DNA of 64,000 bases from positions 50,541,058 through 50,605,057 of the forward strand of contig CAMZMU010000027.1 in assembly GCA_947311845.1 (NCBI GenBank). The letters run 5' to 3'. This document shows positions 36,208 to 46,709 of this stretch, piece after piece (position 1 is the first letter of the stretch; every line of letters starts with the position of its first letter). The translations under genes and the position numbers were made by a program. The stretch comes from Poa pratensis (Eukaryota; Streptophyta; Magnoliopsida; Poales; Poaceae). The notes under the pieces were generated by a model. It was given only the letters and a program-made list of their open reading frames with translations. It had not been told where the DNA came from and searched no databases.

Positions 36208-37807
36208 TGATGCGTGTAAAGTCACACGTCCGTTGGGAACCCCAAGAGGAAGGTATGATGAGTGCAGCAGCAAGTTTTCCCTCAGTACGAAACCAAGGTT
36301 GTCGAACCAGTAGGAGATCGAAGTTGCTTCGAAGGTGTCAACGGCGCCAGAAAAAATGTGGTGCTGATGGGAATGCTAGACTCGTCGACTTGGAACCTGC
36401 ACACAACAATCAAACTACTTTGTCCCAACAAAACAGTGAGGGTGTCAATCTCACCGGCTTGCTGAAAACAAAGGATTAGACGTATAGTGTGGGAAATGAT
36501 GTTTGTTTGCAGAGAATGTAAAAGAATAATGATTGCAGTAGGTTGTATTGCAGATGTAAAAGAATGGACCGGGGTCCACAGTTCACTAGTGGTGTCTCTC
36601 CATAATAAAATACTAACATGCTGGGTAAACAAATTACAGTTGGGCAATTGACAAATAGAGAGGGCATAACAATGCACATACATGTCATGATGATCACTAT
36701 GAGATTTCCTTGGGCATTACGACAAAGTACACAGACCGCCATCCAGCATGCATCTGTGTCTAAATAGTCCACCTTCAGGTTAGCATCCGCACCCCTTCCA
36801 GTATTAAGTTGCAAGCAACAGACAATTGCATTAAGTATGGTGCATAATGTAAGCAACACTAATATCCTTAGACAAAGCATTGCTGTTTTACCCCTAGTAG
36901 CAACAGCACATCCACAACCTTAGAACTTTCTGTCACTGTCCCAGATTAAATGGAGGCATGAACCCACTATCTAGCATAAATACTCCCTCTTGGAGTTACA
37001 AGCATAAACTTGGCCAAAGCCTACACTAATAACGGAGAGCATGCAAGATCATAAACAACACATATATGATTGATCAATAATCAACTTAACATAGTATTCA
37101 ATATCCATCGGATCCCAACAAACACAACATGTAGCATTACAATAAGATGATCTTGATCATGATAGGCAGCTCACAAGATCTAAACATGATGGCACAAAAG
37201 GAGAAGACAACCATCTAGCTACTGTATGGACCCGTAGTCCAGGGATGAACTACTCACGCATCACTCCGGAGGCAGGCATGGCAATGTAGAGCCCTCCGGT
37301 GATGATTCCCCTCTCCGGCAGGGTGCCGGAGGAGAACTTCTGAACCCCCCGAGTTAGGGTTGACGGCGGCGGCGGCAGAGGATGTTTTCTAGAATAATGG
37401 CTCGGTGTTTTAGGGTTTTCGCGTCTGGGGGAACTTATAGGCGAAGGGGCAACGTCGGTGGAGGCGCGGGGCCCGCTCCCCATAGGGTGGCGCGGCAGGG
37501 GGCCCACCCGCGCCGCCATGTGGGGAGGGCGCCCTGCTGCCCCCCTTCGTCTCTCCTTCGGACTTCTGGAATGTGTCGGGAAAAATAGGCATCTGGGATT
37601 TTGTTTCGTCCAATTCCGAGAATATTTCCAGAACAGCTTTTCTGAAACCAAAAACAGCAGAAAACAGGAACTGGCACTGTGGCATCTTGTTAATAGGTTA
37701 GTTCTAGAAAATGCATAAAAATGCTATGAAGTGTGAATAAAACATGTAGCTATTGGTATAAACTAGCATGGAACATAAGAAATTATAGATACGTTGGAGA
37801 CGTATCA
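36208..37807 (-). repeat. Left (3') LTR of complex C
   Basis: 1600 bp, starting TGATACGTCTCC on the minus strand at 37807 and ending CACGCATCA at 36208. The adjoining interior (37808 on) reads CTAAGCTTGGAGATGCT on the minus strand, a degenerate polypurine tract, so this is the 3' LTR. Confidence 0.9.
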
Positions 37808-40536
37808 AGCATCTCCAAGCTTAGTTCTACTCGTCCTCGAGTAGGTAAACGATAACAACAATAATTTCTGAAGTGACATGCTACCAACATAATCTTGATC
37901 AAATAATATTGTAAAGCATATGTCATGAATGAAGCGACTCAAGGCAATGGTCTATAGTTTGGTAACAAATAGATAATGAGTAAAAACTGAATCATATAAA
38001 GGAAGATTCTAAGTACTTTCAAGACAAGCATCAAAAAGTTTTGCATAAGAGTTAACTCATAAAGCAATAGATTCTATGTAAAAGGCATTGAAACAACACA
38101 AAGGAAGATTAAGTTTTAGCAATTGCTTTCAACTTGTAACTTGTATATCTCATGGATAATTGTCAACACAAAGCAATATAATAAGTGCAATAAGTAAACA
38201 TATAAGAATTGTTGCACACAAAGTTGACACAATTGTTTGCTTCAGGGATAGAAAGGAGTAGGTAAACTGACTCAACAATAAAGTAAAAGATAGGCCATTT
38301 GCAGAGGGAAGCAGGGATTAAGTCATGTGCTAGAGCTTTTTAAGTTTTTCAAAACATATAGAGAGCATAAAGTAAGTGTTTGAGAGGTGTTTGTTGTTGT
38401 CAACGAATGGCAGTGGGCACTCTATCCTCCTTGTCACCCGAACTTTCAAGAGCGGCTCCCATGAAGGACGTTATTTCTACCCAATGGTAGATCATCCCTC
38501 TTCTCTTTTGTTTACACATGCATATTTATAAATTGGTATGACACTCCTCCCAACCTTTGCTTACACAAGCCATGGCTAACCGAATCCTCGGGTGCCTTCC
38601 AACAATCACATACCATGGAGGAGTGCCTATTTGGTAAAGTTTAACATTTTGGAATTTGCTTTTGATAAATCATTGGCAAACATGTGAAGAGAATCAAATG
38701 GTTATAGTTGAGATTAATTGGGACTGTGCACCCCATTTGCCAGCTATTTTTGCAAGTTATTGGATAAGCGGATGTATATGCCACTAGTCCATTGGTGAAA
38801 GTCTGTCATGAGTAAATGACAAGGTGATAGAGTAAACGCCACATACTTCCTCATGAGCTATAAACATTGACACAAATAAGGAGTAATAGCTTTTGAATAG
38901 TTTAAAGGTAGCACATGAAGTATTTACTTGGAATGGCAGAAAATACCACATAATAGGTAGATATGGTGGACACAATTGGCATGGGCTTTGACTCAAGGTT
39001 TTGGATGCACGAGAAGCATTCCCTCTCAGTACAGAGTTTAGGCTAGCAAGGTTGTTTGAAGCAAACACAAGTATAAACCGGTACAGCAAGACTCACATAA
39101 AAACATATTGCAAGCATTATAAGACTCTACACTGTCTTTCCTTGTTGCTCAAACACTTTTACCAGAAAATATCTAGACGTTAGAGATACCAATCATGCAA
39201 ACCAAATTTCAACAAGCTCTACGGTAGTTCTTCACTAATAGGCTTTTAACTACATGATGCAAGAGTTTAAACATGAAATACTAAAAGAAACAAGACAATA
39301 CTAAAAGAAACAAGACAATGCAAGAGTTCTTTACTAAAACAATTGCAAAGTGTCAAATAAAACAAGACAATGATCTATATGAGTGTCTTTTCGATATACC
39401 ATCTACCACATGCAGCATTTTTTGAACCAACACATCAACCAAGCAACTCTCCAAGTAATATACAAAAGAAACAAGAGAGTACTTTTCACAAGAATTAACA
39501 GCTCTAAAAGAGATGCATGAAAAACAGGAGCTAAAAGCATAGCAGTAGCTAGATAAGAATACTCAAAAGATATAAGTGAAGAATATGAGTATTCACATGA
39601 AAAAGCGGAGTGTGTCTCTCTCCCACACAAGAATGCTAGGATCCAACTTTATTCAAAAAAAAAACAACAAACAAAAATAAAAGCACACAGACGCTCCAAG
39701 TAAAATACATAAAATGTGGAAGAATTAAAATATAGTTTCACTAGAGATGACCTGATAAATTGTTGATGAAGAAGATGATGCCTTGGGCATCCCCAAGCTT
39801 AGACGCTTGAGTCTTCTTGAATATTGCAGGGATGACCCACGGGGGCATCCCCAAGCTTAGGCTTTTCACTCTTCTTGATCACATCATATCATCCTTCTCT
39901 CTTGCTCCTTGAAAACTTCCGCCACACCAAACTCAGGTAACTCGTTAGAGGGTTAGTGCATAATCAAAAATTCTCATATTCTACTGTGAAACAATCATTA
40001 CTAAAGCTTCTGGACATTACTTACAGCCACTGATGTTTAATGGAGCAAAGAAATCCAATCAAACATAGTAAAAGAGGCAATGCAAAATGAAAGGCAGAAT
40101 CTGTCAAAAACAGAACAGTCTGGAAAGACGAATTTTTTCGAGGCACTTAACTTGCTCAGATGGAAGAAGCCCAAACTAATGAAAGTTGCGTACATACATA
40201 AGGATCATGCATGATTTGTTTCAGAATTTTTCGAATTTTCTGTAGCGCATACAGCTCAAAACGGTGGACAGCAAAAATCTATCACTGCGCAGAAATCCAA
40301 TTTTAGCAACAACTTTCAACTAGAGACTTTACTTGGCACAACAATGCAATAAAATATAGATACAAAGGAGTTGCTACAGAAGTAAACAGCACCTTGAGAA
40401 AAACTGAAAATAAAAGATAAAGGGTTGCCTCCCTAAAGCGCTTTCTTTAATGCCTTTTAGCTAGGTTAGAAGATTTTAATGATGCTCTCATAAGAATAAG
40501 AGTTGAAAAACAAAAGAGAGCACCAAGAGGCAAATA
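37808..40536 (-). other. Non-coding interior of complex C
   Basis: 2.7 kb of AT-rich interior without an ORF of note. It includes the region homologous to 34577-34665 of B in opposite orientation and the block shared with 1-231 of element A (from 40264). Two more purine tracts (CCCCAAGCTTAG on plus, near 39795 and 39850) resemble repeated polypurine sequences. Confidence 0.6.
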
Positions 40537-41664
40537 TTAAACACATTTAAGTCTAACCCAATTTCTATGCAAAAGAGTCTTGTAACAAAATAAATTATTG
40601 AAGCATAAAGCAACTAGCATAGAAAGATGAAACAAGTACAACTTCAAAACTTTCAATATAAAGAGAGGTGTTTTAGTGACTTGAAAACTTTTACAACCAT
40701 ATTTTCCTCTCTCATAATAACTTTCAGTAGCATCATGAACAAACTCAACAATATAGCTATCACATAAAGCATGCTTTCCATGATCTATAAACACATAATT
40801 TTTATTAAGCTCAAAATCATTGAGGTCATTAAACCCACTTTTGACAATAGTAGTATAATAAATATCATTAGGCAATATAGGACCATCATCAAGAGCACTA
40901 TCATATATAACATTAGGGAGCCACCTTTTTATTTATGAAATTTCCTTTACTTGAGTCAAGGTGTTGATTACGTCAAATTTATCAAAAGTAGATATTTCAA
41001 TAGAATCATGACATCCAACAATATAGCACTCTTCCTCCTTAGGCAGGCATGGAGGGTAATCAAATAATGTAAGAGTTAAACAGTTACTATCATTAGAAGG
41101 TAGATCCTCCTTTTGTTCATCACTCTCTTCCTCTTTTTCATCCAATGAGCTTTTAGTTTGAGCAATTTCTTCTTCCATAGGTTCCTGAAAGGAAGCAAGT
41201 TGTTCTGGAGAATAAATTTTCTCAAGAAATTCAGTAATATAAGGATTATCATTGTAATATTCAAGGCAATAACCAAGTATAGCATAATTCTCAGTTCTAC
41301 AAGGGGCATCATCATTTTGAATATAACCAGCAATTTCATATGCACCCTTAAAAACAACAAATTCTTCAATTTGTTCAAGATTACCAAAGTCATGGTTTCC
41401 TTTAGCATAAGCAGCTAAGGTTTCATTATCATTATAATCACATTGAAAAGGGAGGTGTTTATGCCTTCTACAACAATAAGATTCATTGAAGCAGTAGGTT
41501 TCATCATAAGTAGAGCACAAGTTTCTAGCAAAACAATTCAATTTATATATTTGCATCCATAAGTGTTTCCCCTTTTGAGACAAGCGGTATTCCTTATAAT
41601 AATTCTGTTGTTCCTCCGTGAACCCACTTAGACAATAAGATTTTGTTTCAAAGAGAGAAGCCAT
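40537..41664 (-). pseudogene. Complex C ORF of unknown function in the gag position
   Basis: A single reading frame from ATG 41664 (MASLFETKSYCLSGF) to 40537, interrupted only by a TAA at 40935-40933, about 375 codons in all. It occupies the position right after the primer site where gag should be, yet it has no gag core, zinc knuckle or protease motif. Instead it has Cys/His-rich patches (ETYCFNESYCCRRHKHLPFQC), an acidic Glu/Ser region, and near the end a conserved-looking WLPNVIYDSALDDGP just after the stop. The uniform frame suggests it was under selection until recently. I do not know its role; an element-specific accessory protein or a captured gene are both possible. Confidence 0.65.
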
Positions 41665-41843
41665 TGATAGCAAATAAATAACTAGACATAATAACAAACC
41701 GAAATAAAACTAGATGCAAGTAACTAATTTTTTTTTGTTTTTGATATAAAGAAAGCGAACAAGACAAAATAAAAATAAAGCAAGACAAAAACCAAGTAAA
41801 GAGATTGGGTGTGAGAGACTCCCCTTGCAGGAGCAATTCGGCC

Positions 41844-41861
41844 TCCCCGGCAACGGCGCCA
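41844..41861 (-). other. Primer binding site of complex C
   Basis: The minus strand reads TGGCGCCGTTGCCGGGGA, 11 bases from the LTR at 41873, the same as in A and B. It shows that the right LTR is the 5' LTR of the unit 36208-43469. Confidence 0.85.
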
Positions 41862-41872
41862 GAAAAAGTGCT

Positions 41873-43469
41873 TGATGCGTGTAAAGTCACACGTCCGTTG
41901 GGAACCCCAAGAGGAAGGTATGATGACTGCAGCAGCAAGTTTTCCCTCAGTATGAAACCAAGGTTATCGAACCAGTAGGAGATCGAAGTTACTTTGAAGG
42001 TGTCAACGGCGCCAGAAAAAGTGTGGTGTTGATGGGAATGCTAGACTCGTCGACTTGGAACCTGCACACAACAATCAAACTACTTTGTCCAAACGAAACA
42101 GTGAGGGTGTCAATCTCGCCGGCTTGCTGAAAACAAAGGATTAGACGTATAGTGTGGAAAATGATGTTTGCTTGCAGAGAATGTAAAAGAACAATGATTG
42201 CAGTAGGTTGTATTGCAGATGTAAAAGAATGGACCGGGGTCCACAGTACACTAGTGGTGTCACTCCATAATAAAATACTAACATGCTGGGTAAACAAATT
42301 ACAGTGGGGAAATTGACAAATAGAGAGGGCATAACAATGCACATACATGTCATGATGATCACTATGAGATTTACTTGGGTATTACGACAAAGTACACAGA
42401 CCGCCATCCAGCATGCATCTGTGTCTAAATAGTCCACCTTCAGGTTAGCATCCGCACCCCTTCTAGTATTAAGTTGCAAGCAACAAACAATTGCATTAAG
42501 TATGGTGCATAATGTAGACAACACTAATATCCTTAGACAAAGCATTGCTGTTTTACCCCTAGTAGCAATAGTACATCCACAACCTTAGAACTTTCTGTCA
42601 CTGTCCCAGATTAAATGGAGGCATGAACCCACTATCTAGCATAAATACTCCCTCTTGGAGTTACAAGCATAAACGTGGCCAAAGCCTACACTAATAACGG
42701 AGAGCATGCAAGATCATAAACAACACATATATGATAGATCAATAATCAACTTGACATAGTATTCAATATCCATCGGATCCCAACAAACACAACACGTAGC
42801 ATTACAAGAAGATGATCTTGATCATGATAGGCAGCTCACAAGATCTAAACATGATGACACAAAAGGAGAAGACAACCATCTAGCTACTGTATGGACCCGT
42901 AGTCCAGGGATGAACTACTCACGCATCACTCCGGAGGCAGGCATGGCGATGTAGAGCCCTCCGGTGATGATTCCCCTCTCCGGCAGGGTGCCGGAGGAGA
43001 ACTTGTGAACCCCCGAGTTAGGGTTAACGGCGGCGGCAGAGGATATTTTCTGGAATAATGGCTCGGTGTTTTAGGGTTTTCGCGTCTGGGGGAACTTATA
43101 GGCGAAGGGGCAATGTCGGTGGAGGCGCGGGGCCCGCTCCCCATAGGGTGGTGCGGCAGGGGGCCCACCCGCGCCGCCATGTGGGGAGGGCGCCCTGCTG
43201 CCCCCTTCGTCTCTCCTTCGGACTTCTGGAACGTGTCGGGAAAAATAGGCATCTGGGATTTTGTTTCGTCCAATTCCGAGAATATTTCCAGAACAGCTTT
43301 TGTAAAACCAAAAACAGCAGAAAACAGGAACTGACACTGTGGCATCTTGTTAATAGGTTAGTTCTAGAAAATGCATAAAAAATGCTATGAAGTGTGAATA
43401 AAACATGTAGCTATTGGTATAAAACTAGCATGGAACATAAGAAATTATAGATACGTTGGAGACGTATCA
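41873..43469 (-). repeat. Right (5') LTR of complex C
   Basis: 1597 bp, homologous to 36208-37807 but with about 3% substitutions. It is followed on the plus strand by interior sequence and not by host DNA, which reveals the tandem structure. Confidence 0.9.
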
Positions 43470-43898
43470 AGCATCCCCAAGCTTAGTTCTACTCGTCCTC
43501 GAGTAGGTAAACGATAACAACAATAATTTCTGAAGTGACATGCTACCAACATAATCTTGATCAAATAATATTGTAAAGCATATGTCATGAATGAAGCGAC
43601 TCAAGGCAATGGTCTATAGTTTGGTAACAAATAGATAATGAGTAAAAACTGAATCATATAAGCAAAAGCTTTTCATAAATAGTACTTTCAAGACAAGCAT
43701 CAAAAAGTTTTGCATAAGAGTTAACTCATAAAGCAATAAATTCTAAGTAAAAGGCATTGAAACAACACAAAGGAAGATTAAGTTTTAGCAATTGCTTTCA
43801 ACTTGTAACTTGTATATCTCATGGATAATTGTCAACACAAAGCAATATAATAAGTGCAATAAGTAAACATATAAGAATTGTTGCACACAAAGTTGACA
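43470..43898 (-). repeat. Second, truncated interior copy of complex C
   Basis: Repeats 37808-38229 with a handful of substitutions and one replaced block (43662-43680). It ends at the microhomology TTGACA shared by interior C (38224-38229) and LTR B (28638-28643). Confidence 0.88.
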
Positions 43899-44011
43899 AC
43901 TCCGCTGTTAAGTCTTATAAATATTCTTTGGCTCCCCTTGTGTCGAATCAATAAATTTGGGTTTTACTTCCCTCGAAGACTGTTGCGATCCCCTATACTT
44001 GTGGGTCATCA
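43893..44011 (+). repeat. 3' LTR of element B, terminal part
   Basis: Matches 28638-28756 of the 5' LTR with one substitution (AAGTCTTATAAA for AAGGCTTATAAA) and ends GTGGGTCATCA just before the second GCGAG target copy. Confidence 0.92.
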
Positions 44012-45927
44012 GCGAGCCGAGCCCCAGGAAGAGGGTTCCCGCGAAGGTGATGTGGTATGCTCCTATAATACCACGGTTGAAATGTTTGTTCCGAAACAAA
44101 GAGCATGCCAAGTTGTTGCGATGGCACAAAGAAGGCCGTAAGGAAGACGAGATGCTGAAACACCCCGCTGATGGGTCTCAGTGGAGAAACATCGACAGTG
44201 CGTTTGGGGAATTTGCAGCTGACGCAAGGAACTTAAGGTTTGGTCTAAGTACAGATGGCTTGAATCCGTTTGGGGAGCAGAGCAGCAGTCATTGCACCTG
44301 GCCCGTGACTCTATGTATCTATAACCTTCCTCCTTGGTTGTGCATGAAGAAAAAGTATATTATGATGCCAGTGCTTATCCAAGGCCCAAAGCAACCCGGC
44401 AACGACATTGATGTGTATCTGAGGCCATTAGTTGACGAACTTTTACAGTTGTGGTCTGGCGAAGGCGTACGTGTGTGGGATGAGTACAAACAGGAGGAAT
44501 TTGTCCTACGAGCGTTGCTGTTTGTAACCATCAATGATTGGCCTGCTCTTAGTAACATTTCAGGACAGTCAAACAAGGGATACAATGCATGCACACACTG
44601 TTTAGATAAGACTGACAGTATATATTTAGGTAACAAGAATGTGTACCTTGGTCATCGTCGATTTCTTCCAATCAGGCATCCCGTAAGAAAGCTAGGCAAG
44701 CATTTCAAAGGTGAGGCAGATAACCGAACGAAGCCTACACGCCCTGATGGTGATGTTATATATGGCATGGTCAAGGATTTGGAAGTAATATTTTGAAAGG
44801 GTCCTGGCAGTCTAAATGTTCCGAAAGACGCTAACAAGCGTGTACCCTTATGGAAAAAGAAATCTATATTTTGGGATTTACCCTATTGGGAAATCCTAGA
44901 GGTTCGCTCTGCAATCGACGTGATCGATGCACGTGACGAAAAATGTTTGCGTGAACCTGCTAGACTTCTTAGGCGTGTATGGGAAGACGAAAGATACATC
45001 GGATGCACGGCAGGACCAGCAAAGTATGCACGAACGAGACAACCTGAATCCAGAGAAGTGCCAAGGTACTGCCAGCTACGCTCTTACCAAAGAAGAGAAG
45101 GAGATCTTTTTTCAAGTCCTGAGCAGTATCAAGGTCCCGTCTGACTACTCATCGAATATAAAGGGAATAATAAACATGGCAGAGAAAAAGTTCCAAAATC
45201 TGAAGTCTCATGACGGCCACGTGATTATGACACAATTACTTCCGGTTGCATTGAGGGGGCTTCTACCGGAAAACGTTCGAGTACCCATTGTGAAGCTATG
45301 TGCATTCCTGAATGCAATTTCTCAGAAGGTAATCGATCCAGCAACTCTACCAAGTTTACAGACGGGTGTGGTCCAATGTCTTGTCAGCTTCGAGTTGGTG
45401 TTTCCACCGTCCTTCTTCAATATTATGACGCACCTCGTAGTTCACCTCATCGAAGAGATTTCCATTCTCGGTCCTGTATTTCTACACAACATGTTCCCCT
45501 TTGAGAGGTTCATGGGAGTCTTACAGAAATACGTTCATAACCATGCTAGGCCAGAAGGAAGCATGTCCAAGGGCTATGGAACAGAGGATGTCATTGAGTT
45601 TTTGTTGACTTTATTCCTGATCTTAAGCCGATCGGTGTTCCTCAGTCGCGCCATGAGGGGAGACTGCGTGGAAAAGGCACGCTAGGAAAGAAAGCAACAA
45701 GATGTATGGACGGGAATTCTTTCACTCAAGCACACTACACAGTTCTACAAAATTCCAGATTGGTGGCTCCGTATATCGTGGAACACATGGATATTTTACG
45801 CTCCCAATACCTGGAGAAGACTAACTTCTGGATTAAAGGGAAACACGTGGATACTTTCGGCAGTTGGTTGCGTACACATCTCATTAATAACACCACTGTT
45901 GGACAAGAGCTATACTTTTGGTTCTAA
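44012..45927 (+). pseudogene. TNP2 transposase of CACTA 1, 3' part
   Basis: Resumes exactly at the duplicated target: GE|PSPRKRVPAKVMWYAPIIP. The conserved TNP2 core follows: FGLSTDGLNPFGEQSSSH, WPVTLCIYNLPPWLCMK, DVYLRPLVDELLQLW, YNACTHCL and YLGHRRFLP. After a stop at 44794-44796 (EVIF*KGPG) the sequence continues in frame to WDLPYWEILEVRSAIDV. A frameshift near 44920 moves it to the frame holding HVTKNVCVNLLDFLGVYG, EKKFQNLKSHDGHVIM and HNMFPFERFMGVL, and a further shift near 45600 leads to MDGNSFTQAHYTVL ending 45927. With the 5' part this accounts for most of a TNP2 transposase, disabled by at least two stops, two frameshifts and a 16.6 kb insertion. Confidence 0.88.
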
Positions 45928-45978
45928 AAACTCCAAAGGCTTACAAGCGCTCGAAAAAGTTGGATCAAAACACACGGC

Positions 45979-46054
45979 TTCCCCGTCATACAGCCCAACG
46001 GTGGCTCGTGAGTGCCCTGCATATCAAATGCACCGTTGGGCTGTATGACGGGAA
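45979..46054 (+). ncRNA. Foldback hairpin 1, microRNA-precursor-like (candidate)
   Basis: The arm 45979-46003 pairs with 46031-46054 over 24 base pairs with a single bulged C; the loop is 27 bases. The outer bases CGG..CCG extend the stem. Size and near-perfect pairing fit a young plant microRNA or siRNA-producing foldback. Expression is unknown. It lies where the C-terminal coding region of TNP2 should be. Confidence 0.4.
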
Positions 46055-46117
46055 TCCGAATGATTTGTATTCGGTCGATGAACTGGAGTATTTTGTAGAT
46101 AGAACAAAACACACGGT

Positions 46118-46191
46118 TTCCCCTGCATACAGCCCAACAGTGGCTCGTGAGTGCCCGCATATCAAATGCACTGTTGGACGTATGCAGGGAA
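46118..46191 (+). ncRNA. Foldback hairpin 2, diverged tandem copy (candidate)
   Basis: Arms 46118-46142 and 46169-46191 pair with a bulge and a mismatched patch. The loop carries the same GCTCGTGAGTGCC and CATATCAAATG as hairpin 1. It is a tandem duplicate about 138 bases downstream, with compensating changes in both arms (ACGGTG/CACCGT in one, ACAGTG/CACTGT in the other). Confidence 0.38.
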
Positions 46192-46286
46192 TCTGAATGC
46201 TTTGTATATCAAATGAGTGTCGAACATGCTCGAGAGGGGGGGGTTATATAGGGTCATGTGGCTAATCCAACACTGGTTTTGCCCTC

Positions 46287-46360
46287 AAAAGAAACACACC
46301 CCTGATCCAACGGCTCACAATTTCTTCAAAGAAACACACCCCTGATCCAACGGCTCACAA
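46287..46360 (+). repeat. Two tandem 40 bp repeats
   Basis: GAAACACACCCCTGATCCAA followed by CGGCTCACAA occurs at 46291 and 46331, a period of 40 bases. The phrase TGATCCAAC is the inverse of GTTGGATCA at 45959-45967 before the hairpins. Confidence 0.75.
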
Positions 46361-46456
46361 GCGCTTGAAAAAACACATGATCCGTGTGCTTCTTTACTTC
46401 CGGTTGGTGCTACCAACCTGGACTAAAGGCGGGCTTCGCGGTCACGACTCGTGTCA

Positions 46457-46495
46457 GACACGTGTCCTACCCCAGCGCTGGGGAGGACACGTGTC
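46457..46495. repeat. 39 bp near-perfect palindrome with two CACGTG boxes
   Basis: GACACGTGTCCT-A-CCCCAGC pairs with GCTGGGGAGGACACGTGTC; one unpaired A is the only irregularity. CACGTG (G-box core) occurs symmetrically in both arms. It sits between the TNP2 and ORF2 genes of CACTA 1. Confidence 0.7.
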
Positions 46496-46709
46496 CCCCC
46501 CTACGTATTGATGTCGTTGACAAATAAATAATAGATATAAAAACAGAAAACAAATAGATAGATAATTATTACAATTTTGTAGACAATGAAATTAAATATA
46601 TATTAAAGAAAGAGAAACTAGAGAAAAAAAACAAAATAGAAACCAAATAGATATAAAAAACAGAAAACATAAGAAAGAAAAAAGAAACTAGAGAAAAATA
46701 ATCAAAAGC
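46496..46709. other. AT-rich spacer in CACTA 1
   Basis: Low-complexity A-rich sequence with repeated AATAGATA / AACAGAAAAC and AAACTAGAGAAAAA phrases (46520-46700). No gene. Confidence 0.55.

Larger units (their letters stand above)
36208..43898 (-). mobile_element. LTR retrotransposon complex C, nested in the 3' LTR of B
   Basis: Reverse-strand element of the same family as A. On the plus strand the order is LTR (36208-37807), interior (37808-41872), LTR (41873-43469), then a second stretch of interior (43470-43898) that repeats 37808-38229. The second interior copy ends inside TTGACA (43893-43898), where host LTR B resumes. The structure is therefore LTR-INT-LTR-INT truncated by a deletion, not a simple insertion. 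The two LTRs differ by about 30 substitutions over the first 950 bases. It carries one non-gag ORF and no pol. Confidence 0.88.
27398..44011 (+). mobile_element. LTR retrotransposon B, Athila-like, non-autonomous
   Basis: Inserted in the transposase of CACTA 1 with a 5 bp duplication GCGAG (27393-27397 and 44012-44016). It has a complete 5' LTR (27398-28756), a tRNA-Asp-type primer site, a broken gag-protease, an Athila ORF1/env-like ORF, a purine tract AAGCTTGGGGGAG (35343-35355) and a 3' LTR starting 35356. The 3' LTR is split by complex C at 36207 and resumes near 43893-44011, lacking about 419 bp that correspond to 28219-28637 of the 5' LTR. No reverse transcriptase, RNase H or integrase lies between protease and the last ORF. 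The surviving LTR parts differ by only about three substitutions and two indels, so the insertion looks very young. Confidence 0.92.
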
